From: Pseudomonadota bacterium
Lineage (GTDB): Bacteria; Myxococcota_A; UBA9160; SZUA-336
Direction of reading: 5' to 3'
Length of the DNA: 64,000 nucleotides
Assembly: GCA_003247575.1 (NCBI GenBank)
Contig: QJZC01000053.1
Location: forward strand, 62,001 to 126,000
This document shows, piece after piece, positions 17,001 to 25,519 of the stretch (the stretch's first letter is position 1; the number at the start of each line of letters is the position of its first letter). Below the pieces are notes generated by a model. It worked only from the letters and a program-made list of their open reading frames with translations. It did no database searches and had not been told where the DNA came from. A program made the position numbers and the translations under genes.

Positions 17001-18320
17001 TCACAACGCCCAGGTCACCAGCCCCGGGAATGCGAGAATCGACAGCAGCGCCAGGAGCTGAATCAGCACGAACGGAATTACACCGCGGTAGATCGTAGAG
17101 GTGCGCATCTCGGGCGGCGCGACACCGCGCAGATAGAACAGCGCGAACCCGAACGGTGGAGTCAGGAAGGAAGTCTGCAGGTTCATCGCCACCATCACAC
17201 CAAACCACACCAAGTCGATTCCCAGCACGCGCGCCGCGGGAACCAGCAGCGGCAGGAGAATGAACGCGATCTCGAAGAAGTCCAGGAAGCATCCCAGCAC
17301 GAAAATCGACAGGTTCGCGACGAAGAGCAGTCCGATCCGCCCCCCCGGCAGATTGGTGAGCAGCTCCTCGATCCAGATGTCGCCGTAGAGCCCCCGGAAC
17401 ACCAGGGCGAACGCCGTCGACCCGATCAGCAGGAAGACGACCATCGCCGTCAGGCGCGCCGTCTCGCGTCCGCAGTCCTCGAGCGCCGTGACCGTCAGGC
17501 GACGATTGAATGCAGCCAGCAGAACCGCGCCGACCGCACCGAGAGCACCCGCCTCCGTCGGCGTAGCGACCCCGGCGAAGATGCTGCCGAGTACGAGCAG
17601 AATGAGCACCAACGGGGGAATCATCACCCAGATCACTCGCTGCAAGAGCTCGGATCCCGCGATATCGCGATCTTGGATGGGGAGCGCGGGTGCGCCCGCA
17701 GGGAACACGAGCGCGTAGCCCACCGCATACAGGGCGTACAGCCCCGCGAGCATGACCCCCGGCACGAGCGACCCGATGAAGAGATCTCCGACCGACACAC
17801 CGAGCTGATCCGCAAGGACGACGAGAACGACCGACGGCGGAATGATCTGCCCCAACGTACCCGATGCAGTGATGATCCCTGCCGAGAGAGCCTGCGAGTA
17901 GCCGTAGCGAAGCATGACCGGGAGCGAGATCAACCCCATCGCCACGACCGAAGCCCCGACCACACCCGTGGCAGCCGCGAGCAGCGCTCCGACGAAGACG
18001 ACCGCGAGCGCGAGGCCCCCGCGCAGCGGACCGAAGAGCATTCCGATCGTCTTCAGCAGATCCTCCGCCAGCTTCGAGCGCTCGAGCATCGTCCCCATGA
18101 AGATGAAGAACGGCACGGCCAGCAGGACGTAGTTCGACATGATCCCGAAGATTCGCTCGGGAAGCGCGTACATGAGGCCCCACTCGAAGTACTCGAACTC
18201 GACGCCGATGGCGGCAAAGATCAGGGCCGTCCCCCCGAGCGAGAACGCGACCGGGTACCCGGAGAAGATCAGCGCGAACGCGACCACGAACATGAGCGGA
18301 CCGAGCCAGTCGCCGCTCAC
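17001..18320 (-). CDS. dctM: TRAP transporter large permease subunit DctM
   Basis: 439 residues, about a dozen transmembrane helices, as in DctM. Family features include FFIFMGTMLERSKLAEDLL near residue 90, LSAGIITASGTLGQIIPPS and the duplicated half QTSFLTPPFGFALFYLRG near the C-terminus. It is the sodium-driven transport subunit that takes solute from a DctP receptor. The start overlaps the end of dctQ by 4 bases. Confidence 0.93.
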   Translation of the reverse strand: MSGDWLGPLMFVVAFALIFSGYPVAFSLGGTALIFAAIGVEFEYFEWGLMYALPERIFGIMSNYVLLAVPFFIFMGTMLERSKLAEDLLKTIGMLFGPLRGGLALAVVFVGALLAAATGVVGASVVAMGLISLPVMLRYGYSQALSAGIITASGTLGQIIPPSVVLVVLADQLGVSVGDLFIGSLVPGVMLAGLYALYAVGYALVFPAGAPALPIQDRDIAGSELLQRVIWVMIPPLVLILLVLGSIFAGVATPTEAGALGAVGAVLLAAFNRRLTVTALEDCGRETARLTAMVVFLLIGSTAFALVFRGLYGDIWIEELLTNLPGGRIGLLFVANLSIFVLGCFLDFFEIAFILLPLLVPAARVLGIDLVWFGVMVAMNLQTSFLTPPFGFALFYLRGVAPPEMRTSTIYRGVIPFVLIQLLALLSILAFPGLVTWAL

Positions 18321-18910
18321 ACTTCGCCTCCGAGATCGCTCGATGAGCTCGCGCTCGCGGCGTCGGAATCAGAACCCTCGGGCCCGGATCCCGACAGTTT
18401 GCCCACGATGCGAAGGATCTGTGCCAGTCCCTGTAGAATGACCAACGCAAAGGCGATCGGAATCAAGGTCTTGATCGGGTACCTCGGCAGGCCCCCAGGA
18501 TCAGGCGAGACCTCCAGAATCTGCCAGGAGCTCGACACGGCCGGCCACGACACGACGATCGCGACGACACCGAATGGGATCAGAAAGAGCACGCCTCCCA
18601 AGAGATCGATCCACGCGCGGGTTCGCTCGGCCAGCCGACCGTAGATGACATCGACTCGTACGTGGGCGTCCTCGCGCAGGGCCGAGGCAGCACCCAGCAA
18701 GAAGACCGCGCTGAACAGATACCACTGCGCTTCGATATACGCGTTCGATGCGAGATCGAGGCCGACACGATTCAGATAGCGAGCCAGGGCATTGAGTGCA
18801 CCAAGCCCGATCATGATGATCGTGAGCCAGGCCACGGCGCGCCCGAGCCGGTCACTCAATCCATCGATTCGGCATGCCAAGCGCAGCATTCGCTGCATCC
18901 ACAACCGCAC
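18317..18910 (-). CDS. dctQ: TRAP transporter small permease subunit DctQ
   Basis: About 197 residues from a GTG at 18908-18910, which follows GGGAGGAG at good spacing; the open frame upstream is not gene-like. Four transmembrane helices are visible, including AWLTIIMIGLGALNALARYL and LLGGVLFLIPFGVVAIVVS. The family motif EAQWYLFSAVFLLGAASALR, followed by EDAHVRVDV, is present. The C-terminus is a Ser/Asp-rich tail. It overlaps dctM by 4 bases and follows the hydrolase gene by about 46 bases. Confidence 0.92.
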   Translation of the reverse strand: MRLWMQRMLRLACRIDGLSDRLGRAVAWLTIIMIGLGALNALARYLNRVGLDLASNAYIEAQWYLFSAVFLLGAASALREDAHVRVDVIYGRLAERTRAWIDLLGGVLFLIPFGVVAIVVSWPAVSSSWQILEVSPDPGGLPRYPIKTLIPIAFALVILQGLAQILRIVGKLSGSGPEGSDSDAASASSSSDLGGEV

Positions 18911-18956
18911 TACGCTCCTCCCTGGCTGCGCTCGAGACTCTTCGCGCTCGCGCAGC

Positions 18957-19889
18957 TCAGCTCCGTACGAGGTGCGCGAGCACGAAGCGCCCGACGACGT
19001 CGGCCACCTGGCTCGGATTGTCGAGCAACAACGCGTGTCCGGCCCTCGCGATCTCGGCAAATTCGCCGCGCCGAAGCACGTTCGTCGCGATATGCTCCGC
19101 GTCGGCGCGCGCGAGCACGGCCGAACCGTTTCCGCGCAGCACCTGGGTGGGGCACTCGAGCCGCCGAAGAAATTCGAACATGGCGTCCCGTGAGCGGCGA
19201 TCGTACAACACCGCACGTGAGCGCGGATCCACCTTCGCCTCCAGCCCTCCGCCCTCCGCTGCACGCGAGCCATACCGGGCGTAGGCATCGAGCGCTTCTA
19301 GGTCGGCCAGCCAGTAGCGCTCCCCGAGCTGTTCGCGATAGCGCTCGAGGCTCTCGAAGCACATCGCGCCGCGCTCGAAGCCGCGCTCGATGCGCTCCAT
19401 CGCTCCGCGGACGACGTCGAAGCCGATGTCGAGCAGGCTCAGCGCGGCGACCTGTTGTGGGCGCGAGGCGGCGAACTCGAGCGCGAGCCAAGCTCCCAAG
19501 GAGTGCCCCACCAGCACGACCGGCGGAGAGTCGGCAGGGACGAGCTGCTCGAGATCTGCGAGGTAGTCCGAGAATCGATAGCCGTGCTCGGGACTCGCTT
19601 CTGCCCCTGGCGCCCAGCCCGAGTCCCCGTGCCCTCGCAGATCGACGGCCCAAGAGGTCACCTGCGCGGGCAACCGATCGAGCAGCGGATCGTAGATGCG
19701 GGCATGGTCGGCCGCACCGTGGATACAGAGGACCCGAGCCGGGCCCTCACCCCGGACCCATACAGAGATTGGCACACCTTCGTGGCCACGCACTCGCTGC
19801 TGAACGGGTGCCTGGCTCAGTCGAGGGGTACCGGCCGGAGTGCGGTTCGATTCCACGGGCACGACCGCGGGCGGAGTCTTGGGAGTCAT
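18957..19889 (-). CDS. alpha/beta-hydrolase
   Basis: About 310 residues from the ATG at 19887-19889. Family features include the oxyanion-hole motif LCIHGAADHARIY (about 56), VDLRGHGDSGW, the nucleophile elbow VLVGHSLGAWLAL (Ser near 127) and a late ARAGHALLLDNP holding the catalytic His. The first 40 residues are not conserved. It has no signal peptide and is probably a cytoplasmic esterase, lipase or C-C bond hydrolase; sequence alone does not give the substrate. It lies directly upstream of dctQ and dctM on the same strand, so it may act on a transported ester or carboxylate. That link is inference. Confidence 0.85.
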   Translation of the reverse strand: MTPKTPPAVVPVESNRTPAGTPRLSQAPVQQRVRGHEGVPISVWVRGEGPARVLCIHGAADHARIYDPLLDRLPAQVTSWAVDLRGHGDSGWAPGAEASPEHGYRFSDYLADLEQLVPADSPPVVLVGHSLGAWLALEFAASRPQQVAALSLLDIGFDVVRGAMERIERGFERGAMCFESLERYREQLGERYWLADLEALDAYARYGSRAAEGGGLEAKVDPRSRAVLYDRRSRDAMFEFLRRLECPTQVLRGNGSAVLARADAEHIATNVLRRGEFAEIARAGHALLLDNPSQVADVVGRFVLAHLVRS

Positions 19890-20293
19890 CGCAAGGACCT
19901 CGAAGATCGGACTGCGCGGCAGTCTAGCAGGCAGGGCCTCGGGGCGAAGTCCCACAGCGCACACGGACTTCGCACTCAGGGATAAGCTTCCCGAGCGGGC
20001 GCTGTTACGCGAACACGTCGATTGGGCGCGCCTGCCCGCCGCGCGCACCGGCAGGAAGTTCTCGAGCCTCCGCCTGATTGGGGGCCTCCACCTCCGAGGA
20101 GGCGAACTCGGCCCGCGCCCGTGCCGCCAGCGCCGCCGCACGGATGCGCACCGACTTTCGCAGGGTGGTCTCGGGATCCCCGGGCACCGCGGCCGTATCG
20201 ACCCTCTGCAGGCTCGGCCTGAGCGGCGAACCTCCTGCATCGGCGGTTGCCTAGAGCGGCCTGATTCAACAACCTCGGCCGTGGAGGATCACA
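19890..20293. other. gap between hydrolase and lipoprotein genes
   Basis: About 400 bases between divergent genes. The only coding signal is the small minus-strand frame at 20005-20187. No terminator, repeat or RNA gene was recognised. The promoter of the plus-strand lipoprotein operon should lie near 20200-20290; a GTGGAGGA ribosome site precedes the ATG at 20294. Confidence 0.4.
20005..20187 (-). CDS. hypothetical small protein
   Basis: 60 codons from a GTG at 20185-20187, ending IDVFA-stop. Codons favour G or C at third positions in the manner of the neighbouring genes. The protein has an Arg/Ala-rich helix (VRIRAAALAARARAEFAS) followed by a Glu/Ala-rich segment. I recognise no family, and no ribosome site is evident. 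It lies 115 bases upstream of the hydrolase gene on the same strand. Confidence 0.3.
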   Translation of the reverse strand: MPGDPETTLRKSVRIRAAALAARARAEFASSEVEAPNQAEARELPAGARGGQARPIDVFA

Positions 20294-20857
20294 ATGCGCA
20301 ACGCCTCGCCTCGGCGCGTGGCTGCCGAGCGGCTGCGACATCGCAGCCTGGCCGCTACGCTCGCATTTGCACTGATGTCCGCTTGTGGCTCCGAGGAGTC
20401 CACTCCGCGCGGCAGCGACGCAGATCCGCTGCAGCCACGCGTGCCGAGCACTCCAGCTCCCCCCGCGCCGCCCGATGCGCCCGATGCGCCCGAGAATCGG
20501 CTACGCGAGGCACGCGACTTGGCGGAAGAGGCTCTAGAGCGCGCTCGAAGCCTTTACGACCGCGCGCGCGAGGCGAGCGACAGCGCGTCGGGAAATGTCG
20601 TCGACTGGACGACAGAGGACATCAAGCGCATTGGCGACTGGGAGTACAGGATCGAACAGCTCGCTACGAGCGACGTGACCGTGCTCAGCGAACGACTCAA
20701 CGAATGGGGCACGGAGCGTTGGGAAGTGTACTGGATCGAGCACCCCGCGACCGAAAGCGCCTATACAGTGTTCATGAAGCGGCCCGCACGCAGCTACCTC
20801 CGACACATCCCTGTCGGCGATCTACTGCGGATGGTGCCCGGAGGCAGCCAGGAATGA
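20294..20857 (+). CDS. hypothetical lipoprotein
   Basis: 187 residues. The signal peptide ends in the lipobox LMSAC at about residue 31. Next come a Pro/Ala-rich spacer with repeated PDAPDAPE and an Ala/Glu/Arg-rich coiled-coil segment (REARDLAEEALERARSLYDR, about 71-90). The small C-terminal domain has IGDWEYRIEQL, RLNEWGTERWEVYW and SAYTVFMKRP, similar in shape to the DUF4177 fold that measures strand-helix repeats. Function unknown. Its stop overlaps the start of the next gene (ATGA), so the two are co-expressed. Confidence 0.65.
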   Translation: MRNASPRRVAAERLRHRSLAATLAFALMSACGSEESTPRGSDADPLQPRVPSTPAPPAPPDAPDAPENRLREARDLAEEALERARSLYDRAREASDSASGNVVDWTTEDIKRIGDWEYRIEQLATSDVTVLSERLNEWGTERWEVYWIEHPATESAYTVFMKRPARSYLRHIPVGDLLRMVPGGSQE

Positions 20858-21612
20858 CGGGGTCCGATTCGTACGTGCGGCGCAACACGCGACAGCTCCT
20901 CTTCTCAGTGGCGCTGACCGCGTGCTGGGCGTGGTCGCTCTGTTGCTCGAGTGCAGAGGCGCGCGAGACCGATCTCGGAGCGCTCACGCGCGAGACACAA
21001 CAACAGTTTCAGGATGCGACCAAGCTGGAGATCCTCTGGTGGCTGCCGGTCGAGCTCTGGGCCGCTGTCCTGCAGGGAGACCCGCCTGGAACCACGCGCA
21101 GCGAGGCACTCGACAGCTTCGACCGCCACCTGATCTTCTTCGTGGCGGAGGCCAACATCAGCCCGCTCGGCAACCTGACCTTCGAGGACCCCGAGAAGAC
21201 CCGCAAACGGGTGCACCTGCTCGACCTCGATGGAAAGAAGCTCTCTCCCTTGCCGGAGGACTCGGTTCCGTCAGACCTTCGCATCTTGCTCAACACACTA
21301 CTCCCCGCACTCGCCAGCAGCGCCGGAGCCGTCGGGCAGAATTTTCAGCCGTTCGTGTTCGCCTCGAAGAATGCGGCTGGCAAGCGTATCGCCTCCCCAC
21401 GTGAGCCCGGCATGCTGAGGGTCGCCCTCGGCGACCGGACCTTCCGCTGGCGTCTGCCGCTCGCATCGCTGCTTCCCCCGAAGCGTTGTCCCGTCGACGA
21501 CGAGGAGCTGAGTGGAGCCTTCGTGTACTGTCCTTATCACGGCAACAAGCTCGACGCGACCAAGGGCGAGGGCTCAGCGGTCCGCGCGCCGAACTCCAAG
21601 CCGTCGGAGTGA
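20854..21612 (+). CDS. hypothetical exported protein with C-terminal CPxHG motif
   Basis: About 252 residues from the ATG at 20854-20856, chosen because it overlaps the previous stop; a much longer frame upstream is spurious. An N-terminal signal peptide or anchor (LLFSVALTACWAWSLCC) is followed by helical and beta segments without a named family. Near the C-terminus, KRCPVDDEELSG followed by YCPYHGN gives two cysteines 15 residues apart, resembling half of a zinc ribbon. Co-transcribed with the lipoprotein upstream. Function unknown. Confidence 0.6.
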   Translation: MTGSDSYVRRNTRQLLFSVALTACWAWSLCCSSAEARETDLGALTRETQQQFQDATKLEILWWLPVELWAAVLQGDPPGTTRSEALDSFDRHLIFFVAEANISPLGNLTFEDPEKTRKRVHLLDLDGKKLSPLPEDSVPSDLRILLNTLLPALASSAGAVGQNFQPFVFASKNAAGKRIASPREPGMLRVALGDRTFRWRLPLASLLPPKRCPVDDEELSGAFVYCPYHGNKLDATKGEGSAVRAPNSKPSE

Positions 21613-21712
21613 CCGGTACTGGCAGCCAACGCGATGCATCTGCGCCGTGATGCGCCCGATGCGTGCGGGATTATTTCCTCGCAACGTGTGCGCGACCCAC
21701 TAGACTGAGCGC

Positions 21713-22756
21713 ATGCCACTGTATACGAAAGCCTCTTGCAGCCGTGTGCGACCTCGTGCCTCGTGCTCCCATCGTACCGACCGACGTCCACGGTTCGCAG
21801 GGCTGCCCGAGGTCGACCGAGAGCACAGCCCCGGTGGCTTCACGGCCCCACGACGGCTCGTCATCGCGGCGTTGATGGCCACGCTCGCCGCATGCACGCC
21901 GAACTACTCGGCTTTCCAGATCGATCAGCAGCTTTCCAAGACTCTCGGAGCGGCCCAGTTCCACCTGGGGCTGCGGGAGTACGAAGAAGCCGACCAACTC
22001 GCACGAGCCATCGAGAGCATCGACCCCAAGTATCCGGGCCTGGACGAGGTGAACCAGGGACTTCGAAATCGCAGCCGCGATCTCTTCGCCGCGAGCTTGC
22101 TCGGATCGAATCGCGCACGGCGGAAGCAGGTCGAGCGCGATATCTCGAGCCGCATCCTGCGCTACATTCCTGATCGCATCTCCGATCTGTTCGACATCGT
22201 CACCCTCGATGCGCACTCCGGGATCGGAGGCTTCGGCGACGTTCACCTCACTCGCGCCATTCAATTCGTCGGCGGGGCGCGGGTCGTAGGAGGCCTGGGA
22301 TCATACTCGAAGAGAAACACCATCGGGTTCCAGCTCCAGGCCGATGCAGGTGCGGCTGCAATGGGAATCGGACGCTACCGGTTCGTGGGGTTCGTTGCCG
22401 GCCCCGGGGGGGTCTACACCGGAACAGGCAACACGTCCGGCGTCCAGCGACCCATGGATCGGTTCTATCAGGACTATCGAGACTACTGGGGGATCGGAGT
22501 CTCGGCGACGGCTGGGTTCGTCGGTGCAGGCGTAGAGCTCCATCCGGTCCAGGTGGTGGACTTCCTCCTCGGACTCGTCGCCATCGACGTTGCCAATGAC
22601 GACTCGTCGCACTCCGCTCCGTTGCGCCTACTCACGAGCGAGCGCGACTTGCTGCAAGAACTCGCTCGCATCCGCAGCTCCGATGAGCTCCTCGAGCGCT
22701 ACCTGCGAAATCGCGACAAGCTCCAGTCCCCTTCGCTTGGAGGTCCGTCGCTCTAG
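21713..22756 (+). CDS. hypothetical lipoprotein with glycine-rich beta domain
   Basis: 347 residues if the first ATG is used. A lipoprotein signal (VIAALMATLAAC) begins only at about residue 49, so the true start may be a later, non-ATG codon such as the GTG at 21746. After the lipobox comes a helical TPR-like stretch with LREYEEADQLARAIESIDPKYPG. A glycine-rich beta region of about 130 residues follows (GIGGFGDVHLTRA to SATAGFVGAG), resembling a small outer-membrane or lipid-facing domain. The gene ends 10 bases before the DUF4185-like gene, probably one operon. Function unknown. Confidence 0.6.
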   Translation: MPLYTKASCSRVRPRASCSHRTDRRPRFAGLPEVDREHSPGGFTAPRRLVIAALMATLAACTPNYSAFQIDQQLSKTLGAAQFHLGLREYEEADQLARAIESIDPKYPGLDEVNQGLRNRSRDLFAASLLGSNRARRKQVERDISSRILRYIPDRISDLFDIVTLDAHSGIGGFGDVHLTRAIQFVGGARVVGGLGSYSKRNTIGFQLQADAGAAAMGIGRYRFVGFVAGPGGVYTGTGNTSGVQRPMDRFYQDYRDYWGIGVSATAGFVGAGVELHPVQVVDFLLGLVAIDVANDDSSHSAPLRLLTSERDLLQELARIRSSDELLERYLRNRDKLQSPSLGGPSL

Positions 22757-22766
22757 TCGGAAGGCT

Positions 22767-24947
22767 GTGCGCTCCCGCTCGCATCGGGAGCCCATCCCAG
22801 CCCCGTTCACGACTGCGCGTCCGCTCGTGCTCTGGGTGGTGCTGGCCCTAGTCGCATCGACGTTCCCGGCGTGCTCGCCGCTCGCTCCGAGGCGGCCCCT
22901 CGCGCGCGATGCGTTCCGAATCCAGGTCATCGATCAGAGTACCGGCCGCGGAGTCCCCGCAGTCGAACTACGTACGATCGATCAACGCCGCTTCGTAACG
23001 GACAGCACGGGCACCATCGCCTTTCTGGAACCCGACCTGTTGGGCCATCGGGTCTTCTTCCACGTCCGATCCTTCGGCTATCGACTCTCGGAATCCGCTG
23101 GAAAGCAAGGTGGCGTGGTCCTCGAGACCGAGCGCGGAGGCTCTGCGCGCCTGTCCTTGTTTCGCGAGAACGTCGCGGAGCGGCTCTATCGGGTGACGGG
23201 ATCCGGGATCGAGCGCGACGTCGCCCTCCTCGATCAGGCGGGCGGGCAGGTCCTCGGGCCCCGAGGCGAACCGATCGATCCCTTGCTCGGAACGGATAGC
23301 GCCCTCTGCATCACCTACGATCGACGTCTTCTATGGATCTTCGGCGACACCGTGACGGCTGCGAACCCCCTCGCAAACTACCGAGCCACCGGCGCCTTCA
23401 GCCCACTCCCGTCACGCGCGGGCTTCGATCCGCTCCGCGAGCTACCCCTCGAGTTCCTACGCGGTCCGGCTGCACCTTCTGGCGACGGCAGGGTTCCCGC
23501 CGAGACGAATATCGAGGGGACGGCATTGCGCCCCATGGTCGCCGACCCCTACCCCGTCATCTGGCTCTCGGCGCTGCGCCAAGAGCGCGGCGCCGACGGC
23601 AGCGACCCGCTCTACGCAACCTATTCGAAGATTGGCCAGGGCATGAGCGTCCACGAGCAGGGGATCGCAAAGTTCGACCCCGTGCGCGGACAGTTCGTTC
23701 CCGGTACCGCGTATCCGAAGGATGCCGCCAATCTCCCCGACGGTCACGCGTATCGCTACGATACGCGAGGACAGAGCTATATCTACTACGATCTCGGCTT
23801 ACGCGCGCACAGTGCAACCGCGCCAGCACGCGCGATCGAAGCCTTCACGCCCCTGCGCGTGGGTGCTCGCATCGAGCTCGGTCCGACGGCTCTGGAGCGC
23901 GATACGAACGGCCGCCTGGTCTGGGGCTGGAAGCCGGATACGTCTTCTGTCTCAGAAGAAACCTGGCAGAAGTGGATCGCCGCCGGGCACGTATCCGAGT
24001 CAGAGGGGTGGCTACGCCTGACCGACGTCGTCGATGGAAAGACGATCGTTCCTCACCACGGATCCATCCGCTGGAACCCATACCGGCAGCGTTGGGTCAT
24101 GGTACGTTCGCAGCTGGGCGGAGACTCCTTTCTGGGCGAGGTCTACTACGGCGAAGCGGACACACCGCTCGGACCCTGGGCGTACGTTCGAAAGGTGGCA
24201 ACGCACACATGGATCCCCACAGGGCCGAACCCACTGGGCGATCCCGAGCAGGACCGATGGAGCTTGAGCTTCTACAACCCCGTGCACTGTCCGGAGCTCG
24301 ACGTCGCAGGTGGACGCGTCATTCTGTTCCAAGGAACACTGTCTACGTTCCTGGCTCCCAAGAACGGCGCCCTCCCCGGCTACGACTACAACCAGCTCAT
24401 GTACTCCCTGGATCTCGACGATCCCAGACTGCGCTTGCCGGTCGCGATCTACCAGCTGACCGAGACCGACCCTCGGGTCGGGACACGCCTTCTGCGGATC
24501 GAGCAGCTGCGAGATCTCGCGGCGCAGCGAGCGTCACTCCCAACTTCGGACAACGAGGATGAGAGATCGGATATCGCCGTGCCGGAGGCGAAGCTCGCCT
24601 TCTTCGCACCGGATCGCGCGGCTCCAGGGCTGATTCCAGTCGTCTCACAACTGGACGACAGTCGAGGACACCGCCTTCTCCCTGCAACCGAGCAGGCCGC
24701 GCCACTCTTCTACTGCGCCCCGTCCGCGAAGACCCCCAATCAGCGCGCACTGATCGAGTCGGTGGACGTCGATGGACACTGGATCTATCAGCTATCCGAA
24801 CCCGACCTACGACCGCCCGACGCGCCACGAGGCGCCTCGACTGCTCCACCCGACGCGGACACGCTGCGTCCGAAGCCGCGCATCCTCTGCTACGTCTGGG
24901 CCCCACCGATCGAATATCCGGATCAGATCCGCCTGCCCGAGCTATAA
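22767..24947 (+). CDS. DUF4185-like lipoprotein (glycosidase-type beta-propeller candidate)
   Basis: About 726 residues from a GTG at 22767-22769; the frame upstream overlaps the previous gene and lacks a signal peptide. The signal ends in the lipobox FPAC. A short carboxypeptidase-regulatory-like domain (VIDQSTGRGVPAVELRTID) precedes a long repeat-rich part. Blade-like motifs include RLLWIFGDTV, EQGIAKFDP, HHGSIRWNPYRQRWVMV and GEVYYGEADTPLGPWAYV, with NPVHCPELD later. These resemble DUF4185 and GH43-type five-bladed propellers, so surface polysaccharide binding or cleavage is plausible but catalytic residues are not established. It sits at the end of a cluster of exported proteins. Confidence 0.65.
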   Translation: MRSRSHREPIPAPFTTARPLVLWVVLALVASTFPACSPLAPRRPLARDAFRIQVIDQSTGRGVPAVELRTIDQRRFVTDSTGTIAFLEPDLLGHRVFFHVRSFGYRLSESAGKQGGVVLETERGGSARLSLFRENVAERLYRVTGSGIERDVALLDQAGGQVLGPRGEPIDPLLGTDSALCITYDRRLLWIFGDTVTAANPLANYRATGAFSPLPSRAGFDPLRELPLEFLRGPAAPSGDGRVPAETNIEGTALRPMVADPYPVIWLSALRQERGADGSDPLYATYSKIGQGMSVHEQGIAKFDPVRGQFVPGTAYPKDAANLPDGHAYRYDTRGQSYIYYDLGLRAHSATAPARAIEAFTPLRVGARIELGPTALERDTNGRLVWGWKPDTSSVSEETWQKWIAAGHVSESEGWLRLTDVVDGKTIVPHHGSIRWNPYRQRWVMVRSQLGGDSFLGEVYYGEADTPLGPWAYVRKVATHTWIPTGPNPLGDPEQDRWSLSFYNPVHCPELDVAGGRVILFQGTLSTFLAPKNGALPGYDYNQLMYSLDLDDPRLRLPVAIYQLTETDPRVGTRLLRIEQLRDLAAQRASLPTSDNEDERSDIAVPEAKLAFFAPDRAAPGLIPVVSQLDDSRGHRLLPATEQAAPLFYCAPSAKTPNQRALIESVDVDGHWIYQLSEPDLRPPDAPRGASTAPPDADTLRPKPRILCYVWAPPIEYPDQIRLPEL

Positions 24948-25346
24948 CTAAGCTGAGCGGCGATCGAGATCCTCGAAGTCTACGACCTCGGTTGGATTCC
25001 AAGGAGCATCGGTGTCCGGCTCGGCCCGATCGTCCTCGGACTCCCACGCCTCACCGTAGTGGCAGGTGATCTCTTCATCCGGGCTGATCGCGCGCAGAGC
25101 GAAGAGCTCGTCGGCGAAGAACTCCGCATTCGGATCATTGGAATGATTCAAGAAGCGCAACGAAGACGTGCCCCGGATTCCGCGAAACTCGTCGTCTTCA
25201 CCCAACACCCACAACACGTACGCACCATCTCTCGTCGTGGGTACACCTTCGAAGACGCCGATGCGGCTTCCACGTCGAATCCGCTTGGTGGCGAACACCC
25301 CCCGACCATGAATCGAGCTTCTACGCACACAGATCTTGTCGCTCAC
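24948..25346 (-). CDS. SET-domain protein (putative lysine methyltransferase)
   Basis: 132 residues, a minimal SET domain. The N-terminal GRGVFATKRIRRGSRI, the RFLNHSNDPNAEF motif (RFxNHSxxPN) and EITCHYGE (the Glu-x-x-Tyr-type end of the fold) are all present. There is no pre-SET or zinc-binding region. An acidic tail follows. Bacterial proteins of this size may methylate lysines on ribosomal or nucleoid proteins; the substrate is unknown. GTG start at 25344-25346 with a GGGGGGAT tract just upstream. A 10-bp palindrome TTGTATACAA lies 22 bases before the start. Confidence 0.8.
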   Translation of the reverse strand: MSDKICVRRSSIHGRGVFATKRIRRGSRIGVFEGVPTTRDGAYVLWVLGEDDEFRGIRGTSSLRFLNHSNDPNAEFFADELFALRAISPDEEITCHYGEAWESEDDRAEPDTDAPWNPTEVVDFEDLDRRSA

Positions 25347-25367
25347 GATCCCCCCTCACTAGCCGCA

Positions 25368-25377
25368 TTGTATACAA
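25368..25377. promoter_or_regulatory. palindrome TTGTATACAA upstream of the SET gene
   Basis: Perfect 10-bp inverted repeat followed by GATTGCATGC, in a short AT-rich island within GC-rich DNA. It is placed like an operator for the SET gene. The NTGTATACAN shape is common for GntR-type regulators, but no regulator gene is nearby. Confidence 0.3.
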
Positions 25378-25519
25378 GATTGCATGCGATCAAAAGACCG
25401 CACATACGTCTCTTGCACCTTCCAGCACGTGCTTCCCGTCTCTCGAATCCCCCCGTCTATGGAACGCCGCGTCTCCGAATCTCCGTGAAGAGGCGCTGCA
25501 GCCAACGAAGGCTACGCGC

